From positions 1 to 50,790 of the forward strand of contig JAZAFR010000009.1 in assembly GCA_036121365.1 (NCBI GenBank): a stretch of 50,790 nucleotides of DNA. The letters run 5' to 3'. Source of the DNA: UBA7916 sp036121365. GTDB taxonomy: Bacteria; Pseudomonadota; Gammaproteobacteria; Comchoanobacterales; Comchoanobacteraceae. The position numbers and the translations under genes are program-made. The stretch's first letter is position 1. Each line of letters begins with the position of its first letter. Under the pieces are notes generated by a model. The model ran no database searches and was not told the origin of the DNA. It saw only the letters and a program-made list of their open reading frames with translations. Shown in pieces: positions 1 to 8,842 of this stretch.

Positions 1-572
1 GTTATAGCATCTGAAGCATCACTTGGCTTTCCTGTGACAGGATCGACTTTTCGTCTTTGCTCAAAAGTATATCTAAAAATAGTATTTGGAGCATCACTTC
101 GCTCACCTGTGATCGGGTCAACTTTTTTTCTTTTATCAAAACAGGTCTTTGAAATGGCATTCTCAGCATCGCTTGGATTGCCTGTAATAGGATCGACTTT
201 TTGCATTTTATCAAAAGCAAGCTTCGGGATGGCGTTTGGGGCATTACTTGGCTTTCCTGTAACGGGATCAACTGGTCTTACTCTATAAAACTCTTTTCTT
301 GGAATGGCGTTTGGGGCATTACTTGGCTTTCCTGTAACGGGATCAACTAGTCTTATTTTTTTAAAAATATATCTTGGGATGGCATCTGAAGCATTGCTGA
401 TCTCTCCTGTCAGAGGATCTACCAATTGTCTAGAATAGTAGCAATCCTGAGTTATAGCATCTGAAGCATCACTTGGCTTGCCAGCAATAGGATCGACTTT
501 TTTTTCTGTTTGTTTAGATTTTTCGCCACAAATTGATAACTCAACACAATTACTGGGACTTATTTTTCTCAT
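1..572 (-). CDS. 25-residue tandem-repeat protein, C-terminus beyond window
   Basis: The reading frame starts at an ATG at 572 and stays open to the window edge, so only the N-terminal 190 residues are visible. After about 24 unique residues the protein consists of seven visible units of exactly 25 residues (75 bp period, checked at positions 41, 116, 191, 266, 341, 416 and 491). The core of each unit is VDPVTGKPS[D/N]A followed by [P/S/E][N/D][A/T]I and an aromatic, basic stretch. The two units around 230-355 are almost identical in DNA, and bases 1-29 match 451-479 exactly, so copies have been exchanged or duplicated recently. No signal peptide is visible. I do not recognise the family. The repeat design is typical of secreted or host-directed proteins of intracellular bacteria, but that is inference. 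A good promoter lies just upstream. Confidence 0.8.
   Translation of the reverse strand, partial: MRKISPSNCVELSICGEKSKQTEKKVDPIAGKPSDASDAITQDCYYSRQLVDPLTGEISNASDAIPRYIFKKIRLVDPVTGKPSNAPNAIPRKEFYRVRPVDPVTGKPSNAPNAIPKLAFDKMQKVDPITGNPSDAENAISKTCFDKRKKVDPITGERSDAPNTIFRYTFEQRRKVDPVTGKPSDASDAI
27..520 (-). repeat. 75-bp tandem repeat array (7 visible units)
   Basis: Direct repeats with an exact 75-base period lie within the gene above. Units differ mostly by substitutions and never by length, which keeps the 25-residue protein register. The array continues beyond position 1. Confidence 0.9.
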
Positions 573-602
573 AGACTTAATTTAAATGTTGTGAATAACT
601 AT

Positions 603-631
603 AGTATACCAAGAAAACTTAAATCGTTCAA
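603..631 (-). promoter_or_regulatory. Sigma70-type promoter of the repeat protein
   Basis: On the minus strand there is a TTGAAC -35 box (626-631) and a TATACT -10 box (603-608) with exactly 17 bases between them, ending about 30 bases before the ATG of the repeat protein. Confidence 0.75.
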
Positions 632-838
632 ATTAGGATAAAAAAAAGAGACCCTCAAGTAAAAGTTAATTAATCAGATGAATAAAACTGAATGAATGGG
701 AATATCCAAGAAAAAATCATAAATTTGCAACCTTAGTACATAACAATATTGAAAATATGATACAAGATAAAAATCAGACATGGATATCCATAAGTGCTTT
801 TTAGAGAATCATAACAAAACCAGATATCACAAATATCA

Positions 839-1264
839 TTATTTTCTCCTAACGGGAATATTAGGATTTGGCAAAGGTTCAATCTTCGATGACGTCATAT
901 CAATAAACCCAACTACAGATAAGAAAAACACAATCAATACAAAAGAATACTGTAGAATAAAGAGACGAATGGCAATTCTGAAAATCCCATATGCTTTACG
1001 AGAGCAGTTCCAAAATGCAAAAAAAACTAAAGCCATCGAAGAACCCATACATAGAGAGTTAGTGATATTGATCATATATGTGGTAAAATTAAAAACATCA
1101 TAGATAGGATCAAATAAAACCAGTATGATCTTTGTGACTGTCAGAAAAGAAAAAGCAATCAACAACGTTGGAAAAAAAGTATAATCACCTTCACAAAAAA
1201 CAGAAAGCACACGAACCAAACGTCGGCAATAAGATGATACAGCAGAATAAACCATAAACAACAA
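839..1264 (-). CDS. Possible small multi-pass membrane protein, unknown
   Basis: This 141-codon frame starts with TTG; an in-frame ATG lies at 1252. It encodes three or four strongly hydrophobic stretches and a charged C-terminus ending PNIPVRRK. There is no clear ribosome binding site and no recognisable family. The minus strand here is T-rich, so hydrophobic frames arise easily by chance, and the assignment is weak. It lies in a gene-poor interval between the repeat protein and ndk. Confidence 0.35.
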   Translation of the reverse strand: MLFMVYSAVSSYCRRLVRVLSVFCEGDYTFFPTLLIAFSFLTVTKIILVLFDPIYDVFNFTTYMINITNSLCMGSSMALVFFAFWNCSRKAYGIFRIAIRLFILQYSFVLIVFFLSVVGFIDMTSSKIEPLPNPNIPVRRK

Positions 1265-1605
1265 ATATATAACAGCAAATAAAGTTTATCAAAAATCACA
1301 GAAACACTCAAGAAAATCTTAACAGCAGACACATACTTGATCTTTGTTAATTACTTATACAGAAAGGAATGCATTAGAATCAAAAAGACAATCACAAGAA
1401 TCGTTAAAACAAACAGGGTAAAAATCATGTTTATATGACACAGTGCTTGTAGAAAACATTTCATATTGAAAATAGAATGAAAACAAAACACCAGACAAAA
1501 AATGAAAGATGGATCAGAAAAACATAAAAAATGAAGCCAATATGAATATTGAAACCATAGACAATAGTGTGATAAAATATTGATTTTGAAATTATGAGGA
1601 CAGTT
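1265..1605. other. Gene-poor A-rich interval before ndk
   Basis: No convincing gene. A 37-codon minus-strand frame (1351-1464) would encode a single hydrophobic segment, but it lacks a ribosome binding site and may be a compositional artefact. The ndk promoter is at the right end. Confidence 0.5.
1549..1578 (+). promoter_or_regulatory. Promoter of ndk-rlmN
   Basis: TTGAAA (1549-1554), 18-base spacer, then TAAAAT (1573-1578) preceded by TG at 1570-1571, giving an extended -10 element. It lies 27 bases before the chosen ndk start. Confidence 0.65.
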
Positions 1606-2025
1606 ATGAGCGACACAGTAGAAAAAACTTTATCAATAATCAAACCTGATGCAGTACAGAGAAATTACATCGGTAATATATTATCACGTTTTGAAAATGC
1701 AGGACTAAAAGTCGTTGCAATGCGAATGCAAAAAATGAGCAAACAGGAAGCTGAAACGTTCTATGCAGTACACAAAGAAAGACCTTTTTTTGCTGAGCTC
1801 GTTGATTACATCAGCTCAGATAAAGTTGTCATTTTAGTGCTAGAAGGACCAAATGCAATCACAGCGAACAGGGATATCATGGGTGCAACAAATCCAGATG
1901 ATGCAAAAGCTGGGACTATAAGGCACGATATTTCACTATCAATTGGTGAGAATTCTGTACACGGATCAGACAGCGCTGAGAACGCACTACTAGAAATCAA
2001 GCAATTTTTTCCAGAGCTGGTATAA
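1606..2025 (+). CDS. ndk: Nucleoside diphosphate kinase
   Basis: NDK transfers the gamma phosphate of ATP to nucleoside diphosphates through a phospho-histidine, balancing NTP and dNTP pools in the cytoplasm. The protein has the expected N-terminus (KTLSIIKPDAV), the GATNPDDAKAGTIR substrate loop and the active-site motif NSVHGSDS. At 139 residues it has the usual length. I prefer the ATG at 1606 over the in-frame ATG at 1594 because AGGA at 1597-1600 is correctly spaced and family members begin here. Its stop codon is directly followed by the rlmN ATG, so the two are co-transcribed, as in many gammaproteobacteria. Confidence 0.97.
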   Translation: MSDTVEKTLSIIKPDAVQRNYIGNILSRFENAGLKVVAMRMQKMSKQEAETFYAVHKERPFFAELVDYISSDKVVILVLEGPNAITANRDIMGATNPDDAKAGTIRHDISLSIGENSVHGSDSAENALLEIKQFFPELV

Positions 2026-3111
2026 ATGCCCAATTTTTTTAATTACAACCGCCAAGAGCTCGCGGAGCTCTTGGAGGATCTTGGGTATCAAAAATTTCGC
2101 AGTGAACAACTCATGAGATGGGTATATCACCAACAAGAAACCAATTTTGCGAAGATGCAAAACATACCAAAGATAATGCGCTCCGAACTCAGTAAACAAT
2201 TAACAACTGAGCTTCCACCAGTGCAGTCAGAAAAAGTCAGCAGTTGTGGAACAATCAAATGGTTATTAGGAATAGACGCAAAAAATGCCATTGAGACGGT
2301 ATATATTCCCGAGTCAAAAAGGGCCACTCTATGTATTTCATCACAGATTGGCTGTGCACTCGCGTGTCAATTTTGCGCTACAGGCTTAACTGGTTTTTTA
2401 AGAAATTTAACGACTGCAGAAATCATCAGCCAAGTATTCTATGCAAACAAAAGGCTAGAAGAAATTTATGGTGAGAATAATTTTAGAAAAATTAGTAACG
2501 TCGTATTCATGGGCATGGGTGAACCATTGTTGAATGAAGCCAATGTTTTCAGGGCGGTTGATATTTTATTAGATGATTTGGCATTTGGATTATCAAAATA
2601 TAAAGTGACAGTCAGCACATCAGGAATTGTACCAGCGATTGAAAGGCTCACTGAGAATTGCAAAGCAGCATTGGCAATCTCAATTCATTCTGCAAATGAC
2701 CAGACAAGAAACAAAATCGTCCCCATCAATCAACGTTATCCTCTTGAAAAGCTCATAAAAGCATGTGATAACTATACAGAGAAAACAAAAAGACCTATCA
2801 CTTATGAGTATGTGATGCTAAAAAAGATCAATGACCAAAAAGAAGATGCCCAAGCATTGGCAAAATTACTCGGACCAAGACATGCAAAAATCAATTTAAT
2901 TCCATACAATGTGATTAAAGATCTAAAATTAGAAGCGAGCGATCAAACAACCATACAGAAATTCAAAGAAATTTTAAATAAGAAGGGACTCATTACGACA
3001 GTTCGAAAAACACGCGGCGATGACATTAGTGCAGCCTGCGGCCAACTCTACGGAAAAGTCAAAGAGAGGAACAAAAAAATAAGGGTCAATGAGTATCAAG
3101 CTACAAGATGA
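2026..3111 (+). CDS. rlmN: 23S rRNA/tRNA A2503/A37-C2 methyltransferase
   Basis: RlmN is a radical-SAM methyltransferase that makes 2-methyladenosine in 23S rRNA (A2503) and some tRNAs. The 361-residue protein has the CxxxCxxC iron-sulfur motif CALACQFC (C110, C114, C117), the GMGEPLLN motif and, near the C-terminus, the SAACGQL motif with the mechanistic cysteine. It starts on the base after the ndk stop codon, which implies translational coupling. The downstream gene mreD is convergent with only 13 bases between. Confidence 0.97.
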   Translation: MPNFFNYNRQELAELLEDLGYQKFRSEQLMRWVYHQQETNFAKMQNIPKIMRSELSKQLTTELPPVQSEKVSSCGTIKWLLGIDAKNAIETVYIPESKRATLCISSQIGCALACQFCATGLTGFLRNLTTAEIISQVFYANKRLEEIYGENNFRKISNVVFMGMGEPLLNEANVFRAVDILLDDLAFGLSKYKVTVSTSGIVPAIERLTENCKAALAISIHSANDQTRNKIVPINQRYPLEKLIKACDNYTEKTKRPITYEYVMLKKINDQKEDAQALAKLLGPRHAKINLIPYNVIKDLKLEASDQTTIQKFKEILNKKGLITTVRKTRGDDISAACGQLYGKVKERNKKIRVNEYQATR

Positions 3112-3124
3112 AAAACAGAAGAGC

Positions 3125-3577
3125 TCAAACTGAAAAGACAATCAAAAAATACCGAGAGATAGAAACAACAATACCAAGTACCGCATTGACCAGAAACCCA
3201 GTGAGCAGCACATAAAAATTCATAAAAAGAAATTCTAAACTCTGTTTTTGCAAGTTAGCCTGTAAACAAGGTTGCACAGAATAAAAATAAAACAAAACGG
3301 AAGAAGCATACAAGCCTGAAGATGCAAAATAGATAACATCAAAAGAAAAAACAAGAAAACAAAGAGAGAAATCTGAAAAAAAATCAGGAAAATATCGCAA
3401 CACCAACCACAACAAATAAAATAAAATCAGAGAGTTAATGCATTGAAGATTGATCACAGAATGCTCAAGAATACACATCAAAACAGTCAGATAAAGAAAC
3501 GAAAAAAAGATTTCAGAAATAAGAAATCTGACTAAAGATACATTCAGCTGAATCAGTTTGGTAAAAGAATCAGCCAC
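3125..3577 (-). CDS. mreD: Rod shape-determining protein MreD
   Basis: MreD is the small membrane partner of MreC in the elongasome. The assignment comes from context plus topology: 150 residues, about five hydrophobic segments, directly downstream of mreC and overlapping its 3' end by 25 bases on the same strand, which is where mreD always sits. Sequence conservation in MreD is low and I see no diagnostic motif. The T-rich composition of this strand also favours hydrophobic residues, so confidence is moderate. Confidence 0.72.
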   Translation of the reverse strand: MADSFTKLIQLNVSLVRFLISEIFFSFLYLTVLMCILEHSVINLQCINSLILFYLLWLVLRYFPDFFSDFSLCFLVFSFDVIYFASSGLYASSVLFYFYSVQPCLQANLQKQSLEFLFMNFYVLLTGFLVNAVLGIVVSISRYFLIVFSV

Positions 3578-4347
3578 TGTAGACTCCTTAGGTCTTCTAC
3601 TTGAGAAACTTTAGCAATCAGAAATGATTTGTCTGGACTATCCTGAACATGATCAACATGACCTATCATTTGATAATCAACACCGCCATTTTTTGTTTGT
3701 AAAGTTCTAACAAAATCACCAGGCTTTATCCCAGAATCCATAGGAATATGCATCAAATCAATATCACGACCATTACCAATGGCAACAGCATTGATATTTT
3801 TCTCAGACACAACAACGGGTAAGGCGCTCCGTTTATCATTTAAAAAATAAATCAATATACTCGACGGAGATATTGAAGCAACGCGACCAACCACAACCCC
3901 ATCCTCATTCAACACAATCATGCCGGATTGGACGAACTCCTCTGGTCGTTCAGCACGCACAGAATGATTGTGTTCTTGATTAAAAACACGAATGGGACGA
4001 GTAAAAACAGGACGGCTGTCTGTTGTTTTGAGGGCCAGCAATTTTTTTAAATGCCGATTCTCTTCAAATAGAGTATCATATCTTGAGCGGAAATACTTGA
4101 ACTCAGCAAGATTTTTTGCCAATCCAATATTTGTATCCCTGAGCAGAGAGTTTTCTTTTTCAATAGAACGAAAATCTCTAAAATAGTCAGATACAGAGTT
4201 TGTAATATGAGTGACTTGCCTACTGAGCCTGAAAGATTGGTCGGTGATGATATTCCCAAAATAATGCTCTATTGCGACCAAAAAAAACAGCAAGGGGATC
4301 CATTTAAGTGAACCAGAAAGGAAAGCGGGTCTATTTCTCATTCTCAT
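3553..4347 (-). CDS. mreC: Cell shape-determining protein MreC
   Basis: MreC is a bitopic inner-membrane protein whose periplasmic domain links the MreB cytoskeleton to PBP2/RodA. The 264 residues show a single N-terminal membrane segment (about 14-30), a coiled-coil region (about 50-105) and then the beta-rich MreC domain, with a GMIVLNEDGVVVGRV stretch typical of the family. It lies 22 bases downstream of mreB and overlaps mreD, forming an mreBCD operon on the minus strand. Confidence 0.95.
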   Translation of the reverse strand: MRMRNRPAFLSGSLKWIPLLFFLVAIEHYFGNIITDQSFRLSRQVTHITNSVSDYFRDFRSIEKENSLLRDTNIGLAKNLAEFKYFRSRYDTLFEENRHLKKLLALKTTDSRPVFTRPIRVFNQEHNHSVRAERPEEFVQSGMIVLNEDGVVVGRVASISPSSILIYFLNDKRSALPVVVSEKNINAVAIGNGRDIDLMHIPMDSGIKPGDFVRTLQTKNGGVDYQMIGHVDHVQDSPDKSFLIAKVSQVEDLRSLQWLILLPN

Positions 4348-4369
4348 AAGTAACGTTCACTTTTAGAGA

Positions 4370-5428
4370 TCAGTCTTCAGTCAACAAATTGGCTGTTACT
4401 TCATCGTACTGTTCAAGTAATTTTGCACCACCTCTAACGACGCACGTTTTTGGCTCATCAGCGATCACAACTGGCAAACCAACTTCTTCCGAGATCAAAC
4501 GATCAATATTGTGAAGAAGTGCCCCACCACCACTTAATACCATCCCTCTATGATTGATGTCTGATGAGAGCTCAGGCGGAACCTGCTCTAAAGCAGCACG
4601 TATTGCAGTGACTATACCAGTAAGCGGCTCTGTTAATGCCTCCAACACCTCACTGCTTCTCAGAATAAAACTTCTTGGAACACCTTCAGAAATCAAACGA
4701 CCACTGATTTCCATTTCTAAATCTTCTGAAACTGGAAAAGCTGTGGCAATAGAAAGCTTAACTCGTTCTGCTGTTGCCTCCCCTATCAAACAACCATACT
4801 TACGACGAACATAAGTAATAATCGCTTCATCAAATGCATCACCACCAATTCTGACAGATTGTGCATACACAATTCCATTCAAAGAAATAATAGCAATCTC
4901 AGTAGTACCGCCCCCAATATCGACAATCATATTACCACTTGGTCCGTCAATGGGTAAATTCGCACCCAATGCAGCGGCAAGTGGCTCATCAATACAACGC
5001 ACATAACGAGCGCCTGCACCATAAGCAGATTCTTTTATTGCTCTGCGCTCAACTTGAGTTGATCCACAAGGAACACAAATGACGACCACAGGACGTGGCT
5101 TGAAAATGGCATTTGTATGTACTAGAGACAAGAAGTGTTGTAACATTTTTTCAGTCAGATGAAAGTCAGCAATGACACCCTCTTTGAGCGGTCTTACCGT
5201 CTTAATACGTCCGGGTGTTTTTCCAACCATGCTTTTAGCTTCTGTCCCAACAACACAAACCATGTCTTTTGGGTTCATATGATTTGTGCTAACAGCAACA
5301 ATAGAGGGCTGATCAAGGATAACTTTACCAGAGCTATCACAAATGAGCGTATTGGCGGTCCCCAGGTCAATTGAATATTTTTGCGTGAAGGAATCAAGAA
5401 AAGAACTCACTTTAGATATGGGCATCAT
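4370..5428 (-). CDS. mreB: Rod shape-determining actin MreB
   Basis: MreB is the bacterial actin that orients peptidoglycan synthesis. The 352-residue protein carries the phosphate-1 loop (SIDLGTANTLI), phosphate-2 loop (NMIVDIGGGTTEIAIISL) and adenosine motif (GMVLSGGGALL). AGGA sits five bases before the first of two adjacent ATG codons, supporting the start at 5428. It is the first gene of mreBCD and is divergent from gatCAB, a common gammaproteobacterial arrangement. Confidence 0.98.
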   Translation of the reverse strand: MMPISKVSSFLDSFTQKYSIDLGTANTLICDSSGKVILDQPSIVAVSTNHMNPKDMVCVVGTEAKSMVGKTPGRIKTVRPLKEGVIADFHLTEKMLQHFLSLVHTNAIFKPRPVVVICVPCGSTQVERRAIKESAYGAGARYVRCIDEPLAAALGANLPIDGPSGNMIVDIGGGTTEIAIISLNGIVYAQSVRIGGDAFDEAIITYVRRKYGCLIGEATAERVKLSIATAFPVSEDLEMEISGRLISEGVPRSFILRSSEVLEALTEPLTGIVTAIRAALEQVPPELSSDINHRGMVLSGGGALLHNIDRLISEEVGLPVVIADEPKTCVVRGGAKLLEQYDEVTANLLTED

Positions 5429-5450
5429 TTTTTCCTAGTAGATTATCTTG

Positions 5451-5479
5451 AGTATACGTTACATCAAAAAATATCTTGA
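5451..5479 (-). promoter_or_regulatory. Putative mreBCD promoter
   Basis: A TATACT -10 box (minus strand, 5451-5456) lies 22 bases before the mreB ATG. A 17-base spacer leads to TCAAGA, a poor -35 match, so this is a -10-based call. Confidence 0.4.
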
Positions 5480-5503
5480 CACAAGATTTTTTTCTAATAT
5501 TAT
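5476..5503 (+). promoter_or_regulatory. Promoter of gatCAB
   Basis: Perfect -35 TTGACA (5476-5481), 16-base spacer, TATTAT (5498-5503), 27 bases before the gatC start. Confidence 0.7.
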
Positions 5504-5529
5504 ATATAGACTTAATCTAGAAAACAGAA

Positions 5530-5841
5530 ATGGCAAAAACAGAAATCAGTGAAGAAATTTTGCAAGGAATAGCAAAAATAGCAACAATTATTGTGCCAAA
5601 GAAATCTCAAGCAGAAATGAGTAAAAACCTTACTAAGATAGTAGATTTATTCATAGCCATGGATAAAATACAAGTATGCGAAACTAAAAAATCTGATTTA
5701 TACGAGGTCAACTACAACCAATTACGTACAGACAAATCTGAAAACCAAACAACCGATAAAAGCGCCAAAGCCACTTATTGTCATTATGACGATCATAGTG
5801 GTAATTTTATTGTTCCAAAAGTCATAGAGACAGAGGGCTAA
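5530..5841 (+). CDS. gatC: Asp-tRNA(Asn)/Glu-tRNA(Gln) amidotransferase subunit C
   Basis: GatC is the small subunit that holds GatA and GatB together. The 103-residue protein has the N-terminal helices of the family and the FIVPKVIE C-terminal signature. It is directly followed by gatA with no spacer. The presence of GatCAB implies that Gln-tRNA(Gln), Asn-tRNA(Asn) or both are made indirectly in this organism. Confidence 0.93.
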   Translation: MAKTEISEEILQGIAKIATIIVPKKSQAEMSKNLTKIVDLFIAMDKIQVCETKKSDLYEVNYNQLRTDKSENQTTDKSAKATYCHYDDHSGNFIVPKVIETEG

Positions 5842-7305
5842 ATGCACAACAAATCAATAGAAGAAATTCAAGAGGACCTCCAGAGAAAAAAAATATCATC
5901 TCAGGAAATGACAGAACACTTTATCAAAGGTATTGAAAAACACAATACTGCACTAAATGCTGTTGTTTACTTAGATAAAGAAAAAGCGATCCAACAGGCA
6001 AAAAAAATCGACGAAATGCGTGCCAAGGAACCAGAAAAATTATCAAAAATGGCGGGAATCCCAATACTAAACAAAGACATTTTCTGCACAAAAGAACAGC
6101 CAACCACATGTGGTTCTAGAATGTTAGAAAACTATATGTCGCCATTTGACGCAACAATGATAAAAAACTGCCGAGATGCTGGAATGATATTATTAGGTAA
6201 GTGCAGCATGGATGAATTTGCAATGGGAGGCTCTAATGAAAACAGCCATCAAGGCCCAGTGAAAAACCCATGGAATTTAGAATACGTACCAGGGGGATCA
6301 TCGGGCGGTAGTGCCAGTGCTGTTGCAGCACGAATAACACCATTGGCCACAGGCACAGACACTGGGGGATCGATACGACAACCTGCAGCATTCTGTGGAA
6401 TTACAGGATTGAAACCATCCTATGGAGTCATTTCACGTTACGGAATGGTTGCATTTGCATCCAGCTTGGACCAAGCAGGACCCATGGCAAAATCTGCAAA
6501 AGACTGTGCATACTTACTTTCCACTATGGCAAGTTATGATCCAGAAAATGACATGACAAGCATTCAACAAAAAAACTATGATTATACGAGCGCACTAGAG
6601 CAAAGTATATCCGGGCTAAAAGTTGGATTACCAAAACAGTATTTTAAAAACTTCGCGGATCCAAAAATAGAAAAGCGAATACAAGACGCTTTAGACATTT
6701 ATAAAAAAATGGGTGTTCAATTTATAGAGGTTGATTTGCCTGATGTAGAACATTGCATCTCTGCATACTACACGATTGCGCCATGCGAAGCTTCGTCAAA
6801 CCTCGCACGATTCGATGGAAATATTTATGGATACAGAGACAGCTCGTCTACAAGCATAGATAGTATGTATAGAGAATCACGAACCCAAGGATTTGGAGAC
6901 GAAGTCAAAAGAAGAATATTAATGGGAACCTACGCACTCAGCAGCGGATACAGCAATGATTATTATGAAAAAGCACAAAATCTGCGCAATCTAATTCGTC
7001 ATGACTTTGATTCAGCATGGGAAAAAGTTGATTGCATTATGGCACCCAGCACACCATCAACGGCATTTAAGCTCAATGAATTGCTAGGTGATCCATTTTT
7101 AATGTACCAACAAGATGTTTATACCATTCCAGTCAACATGGCAGAGCTTCCTGCTCTAAGCATGCCAATTGGTACGGTCAATGATCTTCCCATTGGCTTA
7201 CAAATCATTGGAAAAAAATGGGCTGAATCTCAAATATTAAACTGTGCACATCAATACCAAAAAGTAACAGCATGGCATCTAGAAATACCAAAAGGCTATG
7301 AGTAA
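5842..7305 (+). CDS. gatA: Asp-tRNA(Asn)/Glu-tRNA(Gln) amidotransferase subunit A
   Basis: GatA is the amidase that releases ammonia from glutamine for transamidation. It belongs to the amidase-signature family: catalytic Lys in NKDIF (K78), and the glycine/serine-rich signature GGSSGGSASA (151-160) followed by TDTGGSIRQPA with the nucleophilic Ser177. Length 487 is normal. Its start abuts the gatC stop and its last codons overlap a long-form gatB start, in a tight operon. Confidence 0.97.
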   Translation: MHNKSIEEIQEDLQRKKISSQEMTEHFIKGIEKHNTALNAVVYLDKEKAIQQAKKIDEMRAKEPEKLSKMAGIPILNKDIFCTKEQPTTCGSRMLENYMSPFDATMIKNCRDAGMILLGKCSMDEFAMGGSNENSHQGPVKNPWNLEYVPGGSSGGSASAVAARITPLATGTDTGGSIRQPAAFCGITGLKPSYGVISRYGMVAFASSLDQAGPMAKSAKDCAYLLSTMASYDPENDMTSIQQKNYDYTSALEQSISGLKVGLPKQYFKNFADPKIEKRIQDALDIYKKMGVQFIEVDLPDVEHCISAYYTIAPCEASSNLARFDGNIYGYRDSSSTSIDSMYRESRTQGFGDEVKRRILMGTYALSSGYSNDYYEKAQNLRNLIRHDFDSAWEKVDCIMAPSTPSTAFKLNELLGDPFLMYQQDVYTIPVNMAELPALSMPIGTVNDLPIGLQIIGKKWAESQILNCAHQYQKVTAWHLEIPKGYE

Positions 7306-7318
7306 AAAAGGAGAGAAA

Positions 7319-8764
7319 ATGAACAAACAATGGCATGTTGTAATTGGCTTAGAAGTACACGCACAATTGACGACTCAATCGAAACTTTTCTCAAAATCTA
7401 GTACCAAGTATGGTGCAAAACCAAATAAAAATGCAAGCTATGTAGATTGTGCATTGCCAGGAACATTGCCTGTATTGAACAAAGAGGCAGTGAAGCAAGC
7501 CATACGTTTTGGATTGGTCACAAACTCAAAAATTCAAAATAGAATTAGTTTTGATCGAAAAAACTATCATTACCCTGATCTACCAAAGGGATATCAAATA
7601 ACTCAACACTACCACCCCATTTTAATCGGTGGCCATATTGACATCAAAACTGACAATGGAGAAAAGAGGATTCACATCCACCACAGCCATTTAGAAGAAG
7701 ATGCAGGAAAGAGCAATCATGAATACAGCAAGACATCGACTGGAATAGATTTAAACAGAGCAGGAATGCCACTATTAGAAATCGTATCTGAGCCAGAAAT
7801 ACGTAGCCCAAAAGAAGCAGTCGCGTATATAAAGGAACTACACAAGCTAATTTTCTTTTTTGATATATGTGATGGAAATATGCAAGAAGGATCAATGCGG
7901 ATTGATGTTAACATCTCATTGAGAGAAAGCAATGATGCTCCTTTTGGAACTAAAGTTGAAATCAAAAACATCAATTCGTTCAAATTTGTTGAAAAAGCAT
8001 TAAATTACGAAATAGATAGACAGGCAGATATTTTAGAAAATGGTGGCACCATAGAGCAAGAAACCAGACTGTTCAATGAACAAACTGGAACGACCATTCA
8101 TATGCGAGGCAAAGAAGATGCACACGATTATAGATACCACAAAGATCCGGACATTCCATACATTATAATAGATGATTCAACAATTGCTGAAATTAAAAAT
8201 TCAATGCCAGAATCACCAAGTGATAAGGCTAAAAGATATATTGAAGAACATTCATTATCTGAATACGATGCTGGAATCATTAGTCAAGATAAAACGTTTT
8301 CGGCACTTTTTGACAGTGTTATAACAACGAAAAAATGCACACCAAAAATATTAGCAAACTGGATTTTAGGCCCCATTGCAGAAGCCACAAATAAAACAGA
8401 AAAAGCATTGACTGAAACAGGAATAACCCCCGAGCAAATCGCAAATCTATTGGCAATGATAGATTCAGGCAAAACATCCAATAACAACGCAAAACTGATA
8501 TTTGAAAAAATGTGGATATCAGGAAAAGACCCAGAGACAATCATACGAGAAGAAGGACTTGAAGAAGTGTCGGATGAGAAATCAATTGAGAAAATCATTC
8601 ATGCCGTATTGGAAGAAAACTCACCACAGTTGGAACAGTATAAAAATGGCAATGTAAAACTTCTTGGCTATTTTGTTGGACAAGTGATGAAAAAGGGCAA
8701 AGGTAAAATCAATCCCAAAATTGCAAATGCCGTATTAAAAAAAGTTTTGGCAACACACAAATAA
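7319..8764 (+). CDS. gatB: Asp-tRNA(Asn)/Glu-tRNA(Gln) amidotransferase subunit B
   Basis: GatB binds the mischarged tRNA and activates the carboxylate for amidation. It shows the GatB core (VVIGLEVHAQL near the start, YPDLPKGYQITQ, MQEGSMRIDVNIS, KIEIKN-like KVEIKNINS) and the C-terminal YqeY-like tail domain. The frame can begin at 7298 inside gatA, but AAGGAG at 7308-7313 sits five bases before the ATG at 7319, which gives the standard N-terminus (481 residues). No clear terminator follows. Confidence 0.96.
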   Translation: MNKQWHVVIGLEVHAQLTTQSKLFSKSSTKYGAKPNKNASYVDCALPGTLPVLNKEAVKQAIRFGLVTNSKIQNRISFDRKNYHYPDLPKGYQITQHYHPILIGGHIDIKTDNGEKRIHIHHSHLEEDAGKSNHEYSKTSTGIDLNRAGMPLLEIVSEPEIRSPKEAVAYIKELHKLIFFFDICDGNMQEGSMRIDVNISLRESNDAPFGTKVEIKNINSFKFVEKALNYEIDRQADILENGGTIEQETRLFNEQTGTTIHMRGKEDAHDYRYHKDPDIPYIIIDDSTIAEIKNSMPESPSDKAKRYIEEHSLSEYDAGIISQDKTFSALFDSVITTKKCTPKILANWILGPIAEATNKTEKALTETGITPEQIANLLAMIDSGKTSNNNAKLIFEKMWISGKDPETIIREEGLEEVSDEKSIEKIIHAVLEENSPQLEQYKNGNVKLLGYFVGQVMKKGKGKINPKIANAVLKKVLATHK

Positions 8765-8842
8765 CAGCCTAATCATTCAAAGAGCTAGATAACTAAAAAC
8801 AAACAAGGTATATTAATATTTCAATATAGTGAGAGCACCTTT

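Noticed and set aside
34..288. Plus-strand and alternative minus-strand open frames across the repeat array
   Set aside because: The 75-bp period keeps all frames open by chance; only the minus frame starting at 572 gives the coherent VDPVTGKPS repeat with a promoter and start codon.
780..1103. 107-codon plus-strand frame before ndk
   Set aside because: No start signal, no recognisable motif, and it lies opposite the slightly better minus-strand candidate.
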